Shown piece after piece: positions 59,753 to 64,000 of a stretch of 64,000 nucleotides of DNA. The stretch comes from Sipunculus nudus (taxonomy: Eukaryota; Annelida; Sipuncula; Golfingiida; Sipunculidae): positions 79,850,659-79,914,658 of the forward strand of contig CM049313.1 in assembly GCA_026874595.1 (NCBI GenBank), written 5' to 3'. The notes under the pieces are model-generated. The model had not been told where the DNA came from, did no database searches, and worked only from the letters and a program-made list of their open reading frames with translations. Each line of letters begins with the position of its first letter. The first letter of the stretch is position 1. The translations under genes were made by a program, and so were the position numbers.

Positions 59753-59851
59753 GACTCAACAGGTGGATCTAGCCGTGGTTCCCAGAGTGCCAGCCAAGGC
59801 AAAACTGCTGCCACAAAGAACTACGCAACTGGCTACTGGGGCACTAACTAA
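59753..59851 (+). CDS. UBAP2L: UBAP2L-like exon 10 of window (terminal coding exon)
   Basis: DSTGGSSRGSQSASQGKTAA then TKNYATGYWGTN and TAA at 59849-59851. The DG.S..GQRSQ....SK..YG...YW-type ending is the family C-terminus. Acceptor TTTTTTTATTTGTAG at 59752. Phase 0 in. Confidence 0.94.
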   Translation, partial: DSTGGSSRGSQSASQGKTAATKNYATGYWGTN

Positions 59852-60058
59852 ACTAGACACACTTGTACAAAATGAATGTTTCCTCCAAGAGGATTCGTCC
59901 CTGACAAACCATAGAACCACTGCAAGACTGCGTGGAGAGCAGCATCTGTTCTGGTGTGTTCTTACACAATTCATCTTATCTCTTCATGTACAAGGTTGTT
60001 TCTATTTGGACCGTGGTTGTAGCCTAGGTATTGCTGCTTGGTAATGTATATTGGTCTG

Positions 60059-60066
60059 TGTAAATA
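60059..60066 (+). promoter_or_regulatory. Pumilio response element in 3'UTR
   Basis: TGTAAATA matches the UGUANAUA consensus bound by PUF proteins, about 210 nt after the stop codon. Confidence 0.5.
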
Positions 60067-60692
60067 GTTTTGGATTTGTACTTACAATGCCGGCAAACAT
60101 GAAGTTAAGAAACAGATATATTAGGTCTATATACGTACACTGCTCAGCTCGTGGCATGTTAATTCTGTCCAGAATCTTGTCTCCATATTGGAGTCTGCTG
60201 AATTGAGTTTTGATGATATAAAGGGTCTGTATAGTTAAACCGTGACACGCCCTGTTCAGTGTGTGCCTTGACTGTCCGTGTACATAACTGGTGGACAAAT
60301 TATTCAAGAAGCTAAGCTCACCAGAAAGGTGTAGAAATAAACATGGAAACTTAGCATATAATTTATTTTGTCGCATGAGAAAGGCTCACGCTAAAAGGTC
60401 ACGTCATTTTAAAAATATATAAAAATAAAAGTCAAATGCTGTTAGCATTTAGTTAGGCTTTGTATGTGACACTTGTTTTTTTGGTGCATTTATAAAATAT
60501 TTGAGACTGATTTCTCCGTGGCGGTGTGTCCGTTGTGTGTGTGACTGGTAGAGTCTGATATTGCCCTGTATGATAATCTTTTCTCTTATTATTATTATAT
60601 AATTATTATTATGGAATCATGTGGCTTCTTTCTACCTAAGACCCGTGATGATCACATTGTACAGTGATATGCCCCTTTTTTGTCACTACTGT

Positions 60693-60698
60693 AATAAA
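60693..60698 (+). terminator. Poly(A) signal AATAAA
   Basis: Canonical hexamer, followed about 20 bp later by GTGTTTCTGTTTTGTGTGGG, a GT-rich downstream element. Best of three hexamers in the 3'UTR. Confidence 0.8.
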
Positions 60699-60715
60699 GA
60701 TCTTGGTGCAACATA

Positions 60716-61080
60716 CTTGGTGTTTCTGTTTTGTGTGGGTGCAGGGTAGGTAATGAAAATCATATTGAACCTCAAAGCTTAAAATCTGGGTTCAGTCTCA
60801 ACCAGAGCTTTCAAGGCAGAATGGTTAAGTCTTGATAGAACCTTTAACATTTCAACTGTCTTAGCCGTACGTGATGACTAAAGAATATTTACAGCTCCTT
60901 GCTTTAACCTGAAATTGTGAAAGCTTGATAATAATAATGTTTTGATGATGTGACTCAGTAGAAAGTAACACCAACAGGCTTTTGCTGTTAAGGTTGCATC
61001 CCTGGCAAAAACCCTTCCATTTGATATTAGTCCAAAGTTGGCTAAATTCATATTAAACCCTATGAACTGAGTAGCATTTT
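60716..61080. other. Downstream flank, nothing recognised
   Basis: About 365 bp of unique sequence after the poly(A) site. Confidence 0.5.
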
Positions 61081-62155
61081 TAGCTCAGCTGACTTTCAGT
61101 CATGCTGTGCTATTGCGATGGGGTCTTTGTCTGTCCTCCTTCCGTCTGTCCATCCTGCCGGCCGTTAGCAGGGCACAAATTGTAAACATAAGGGCTTTGA
61201 TCATGAACCCAATGTAGTCTTAGAGGTTCTAAAAAGATCTTGCACATCTGGAATTAGGTCACTGCAACCTATATTCTCTGAGTAACAGGGTGTTTGCACC
61301 CCCCAGAATCAATTCTTTTAGCCAAAATGTTCATTCCAACCCTTCCATCCTTCACATAAGGCTCGCCTTCCAACAGGGGAAGAACCATAATTATTTTGAG
61401 GTCACATTCAAGGTCACAGGACCTACTTCTTTGAAAAGCTTGTGGATGCATTGTAAGCAAGACCTTCATCCCAAACCTTTGATTTTACAGCTTGATCACC
61501 TACCAAGTGGGAGAAGAATCCTATAGATTTTGAGGTCAAAGGTCAAGGTCACAGGATCCACTTCTTTAAAAAGGTGGACACATTTCAAGCTAGACTTTTC
61601 ATTTCAAACCTTCCAGCATTGACATATTGCTTCTCTGCCAATAGGGGAAAAGACTGATTTAGTGGTTAAAGGTCAAGTTCACAGCACCGACTTCTTGAGT
61701 GGCGTCATTTTAAGGCAAACTTTCCAACCTATAACTTCCATCTGTCATATATGGCTTACCTACTAATAAGAGAAGAACCCTGTTTATGTTGAGTTCAGAG
61801 ATCAAGGTCACAATACTTAATTGTTCCAAATGTTTGTAAACTTATTTCAAGCTAAAATGTTCATCCCAAACCTTCAGTCTTTCACATATGCCTCATCTAT
61901 ACATCACTCGATTCAAACTTCATATTTATTGGTCTTTTTGCTTGAAGAAATAACATATTGATTTTATGGTCAGGAGGTTAAAGGTTGCAGGTCAAAGTTA
62001 TTCACACAGTTGCCAAGTGATTACTCCAGTTTAAAGTGGTTAGTTGTTACCCATCACTCTAGAAAGAATCCAGTATATATGTGGGCAAAAGGCCAAGGTC
62101 ATAGGTCAGAGATGTTCACAATAAAACCTTACTTAACAGACCCCATCTCTATTTT
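61081..62155 (+). mobile_element. Family A-like variant, 3' end displaced
   Basis: TTTTTAGCTCAGCTGACTTTC start, GTCTGTCC/CCGGCCG tract, then diverged repeats with GGTCAAGGTCACAGGAYC and TTCATCCCAAACCTT (about every 120 bp). Cut at 62156 by family B. Confidence 0.6.
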
Positions 62156-63525
62156 TAGCGAACCTGTGAGCTTATGCGATGGTGTGGCGGCGTCCGTCGT
62201 CTGTACGTGAACCCAGACTCTTGAAAACGGCAAGAGGTAGCATCACGAAATTTTATGCAAAAAATTAGTCATCTAAAAAACTATATCGGATTTTGCTTAT
62301 ATTTTGGCTAACTGCATTTTCTTAGATTTTATAGGGAAAAAGCTAAAACAGCTTTAAAAATCTTCTTCTCCGAAACTGTTCAGCCAAATTGTCCAATATT
62401 TTTAACCGAAATGATTCCTGGAATAATCTTTCTCAAGTTTGTTTGAATGGTTTAAGTTTGGTGATTTTTGGCCGAGTTACAGGAAGTTGAACTTAGTCAT
62501 CTGTCCATAAAAGCATACTAAAATTAAAATCTCAGAAACGGCTGGAGCTATCGTCACCAAATTTTATGCCAATGTTGTTCACATGAGACATATCTGAAAT
62601 TGAAGTATTGGTGGCGCCACCTGCATTGGCCTTTTTTGTACGGGGGTCATCAGTGCCTGTATTATACTGACGGCTACAAAAAACTTCTTCTCTGAAACCA
62701 TATGGCCAAATAGTTTAATATCGCACAGAAATGATCCTAGGGAAGTGCTTTCTGAAGTTTGTTCAAATGGTCTCAGTTCAGTGACATTTGGCTGAGTTAT
62801 GGAAAGCTGAATTTAGTCATATGCTGTAACAGCCCATTTTAGCTCAGTGGCTACAAAGATCTTCTCCTCAAAAACCACTGGGCCAAATTCTTAAATCTTA
62901 CACATTAATTATCCTTAGATATTGATAATTCAAGTTTGTTCAAATGGTTTTGGTTCAGTGAATTTTGGCTGAGTTATGGGAAGCTTAACTTAGCCATTTG
63001 CTGTATTTTCCCATATGAGTTATAAACCTGTAAAAATTTTGTTGACTGACCCTACAGAGGCCAATTTGTTTAATATTTTACAAGAATAATCCCCTGAATA
63101 ATTCTTATAATAATTGTCTTTTATGATTCCAAAGAATGAATTTTGGCTGAATTATAAAGATTCAATTGAGTCATTTTACGATATATGTTAGCTGTGTGAA
63201 GCAGATACATCTAGACTGGCACCAGTTTATCGGCATTTATTACATCATGCCTCTAGACATTTAGATTTCAGGTTATCTATGGTTAATATTGACATTGTTT
63301 TTTAAAAGCTTTTAAAAAAATGTAGATTTATGATTTTTAGATATTTCTCATACCAGGCAATGTTTACAATCACACTTATACAGCTCTCTATGGGTGTATA
63401 AAGACGGCTGTACATGGATTATAAATAATTGGTATCCATAGTCAAATTAATTAAAGATGTTGCCATCAGTGAGAAGTATCTGTATTACAATTTTGCATTC
63501 AATATGCGTCTATATATTAATAGCG
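62156..63525 (+). mobile_element. Family B element, copy 3 (3' end not seen)
   Basis: 5' TTTTTAGCGAACCTGTGAGC, GGTGGCGCCACC at about 62612, body matching 44200-45550. Similarity is lost near 63525, before the family's TTCGC...CCTTGTT end. Confidence 0.7.
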
Positions 63526-63689
63526 TAAGGCGATTTTTGTGATTTTCCGTATCTCCTCTGATACTACCGTACGGTTTGCCACGATTTCTGACATACATAT
63601 GCTCAGGGTTTGTCCGAAGAGATTCCACCCACTTTTATTTGCAATATTTGCGTATTACATGCATAATAAAGGATAGAGTTTTTATAGTC

Positions 63690-64000
63690 TGATATCACCT
63701 ACGATGTCAGTCTCATCCGACTTTGCCTTCCTGGTCTTTCGGGCCTGTTCATTCTTGTAGCTTTTCTTGGCTCCCTGGGGAGCATACAACCCAAGCTGCC
63801 ATATCAGGCGCAAAGGGTTATTCGTTCTACATTTGCCTACCTCCCATGACCAGTACCCATTCACTCCTGGGTCGAGAGAGCACACCCTTGTGGTAAAGAC
63901 TTTGCCTAAGAGTCTTAGCGCAGATGGCGGTCAGAACGGGACGCGAACCCAAGACCCTGCGGTCACAAGTCCAGCGCCCTATCCATTACGCCACCACGCT
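63690..64000 (-). repeat. tRNA-derived SINE, minus strand
   Basis: On the minus strand GGTGGCGTAATGG (A box, 63983-63995) and GGGTTCGCGTCCC (B box, about 63938-63950) are spaced as in a tRNA. A SINE body with GAGTGAATGGGTAC and CATGGGAGGTAGG follows. The tRNA cloverleaf is imperfect, so it is not a functional tRNA gene. The head reaches the window edge. Confidence 0.7.

Larger units (their letters stand above)
1858..60715 (+). other. UBAP2L: UBAP2L/UBAP2-like gene, 3' half (ten coding exons plus 3'UTR)
   Basis: Transcription unit assembled from ten exons with canonical splice borders and consistent phases. The exons total 1,802 nt: two bases of a split codon, 599 codons and a stop. Recognisable family blocks occur in the expected order: a Ser/Gln/Tyr-rich low-complexity region, a Ser/Thr tract, KAPPGVPPGVPPL, YGYEDLQLLQQRLPL, YYDMQF, a Gln/Ala block with YSYYYPGAG, HTYGTGYDDLTG, GFHTNTPPPYNLPG, HSQMLHHQLQ, and a terminal YWGTN. 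This is the C-terminal half of UBAP2L/Lingerer/PQN-59, an RNA-associated ubiquitin-associated-domain protein that nucleates stress granules in animals (family knowledge). The UBA and RGG parts must be encoded upstream of the window. Intron 4 is the longest at about 25 kb. Family assignment is firm. UBAP2 versus UBAP2L is not decidable, because invertebrates usually have one gene. Confidence 0.93.
59852..60715 (+). other. 3'UTR
   Basis: From the stop codon to the likely cleavage site after the AATAAA at 60693. Contains a Pumilio-type TGTAAATA, two weaker AATAAA hexamers (60336 and 60424) and a TTATTATTATT-rich stretch (about 60587-60610). Free of the dispersed repeats that fill the introns. 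Confidence 0.8.

Noticed and set aside
63936-63999. Functional tRNA gene on the minus strand
   Set aside because: A and B boxes are good, but the anticodon stem does not pair properly and a SINE body follows directly.

Overview
This is a eukaryotic nuclear window, AT-rich and with long introns. It is most likely from a bivalve mollusc. That is inferred from the dense dispersed elements carrying CCGT/ACGG microsatellites (the pearl/CvA/HINE style known from bivalves), from mollusc-type SINEs, and from the spiralian look of the one gene. Species cannot be named from the sequence alone.

One protein-coding gene can be supported. It is the 3' half of a UBAP2L/UBAP2 (Drosophila Lingerer, nematode PQN-59) orthologue on the plus strand. 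Ten exons lie at 1858-2519, 10826-11006, 11368-11471, 15291-15362, 40376-40463, 42377-42570, 47084-47177, 49543-49623, 58908-59134 and 59753-59851. All have canonical AG/GT borders, and the reading phase carries through every junction, giving 599 complete residues and a stop. The UBA domain and RGG region of the family would be upstream of this window. A 3'UTR of about 0.86 kb follows, with a Pumilio-type site and a good AATAAA plus GT-rich poly(A) signal. Nothing with convincing coding capacity lies downstream.

Nearly all the remaining sequence is repeats. Seven long tandem arrays occupy the introns, and each lies within about 0-0.3 kb of an exon: 53 bp unit before exon 1, 47 bp after exon 1, 24 bp G-rich before exon 6, 38 bp after exon 7, about 37 bp after exon 8, 51 bp before exon 9, and 28 bp starting exactly at the exon 9 donor. 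Exons are numbered within the window. Three of these arrays multiply splice-site-like sequence. The clearest is the 28 bp array, which copies the exon 9 5' splice site about 18 times.

The rest of the introns, and the region downstream of the gene, is packed with nested transposable elements. At least four families (called A, B, C and F here) share one architecture: insertion into a T run, a distinctive 5' subterminal sequence, often a GTCC microsatellite, internal core repeats, a short inverted copy of the 5' subterminal sequence near the 3' end, then in families A-C a small palindrome, and a terminal TGTT. I interpret them as Helentron-associated non-autonomous (HINE/pearl-like) elements. 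Every oriented copy in the window points the same way as the gene. DNA transposons are also present: a pogo-like element with 26 bp inverted repeats and a transposase remnant (11793-15023), a 5.7 kb insertion flanked by TTAA (16529-22252), and a 1.1 kb CAGAG-ended element (34364-35502). There are two tRNA-derived SINEs (38009-38243 and the right edge). No CRISPR, rRNA or functional tRNA gene was seen.
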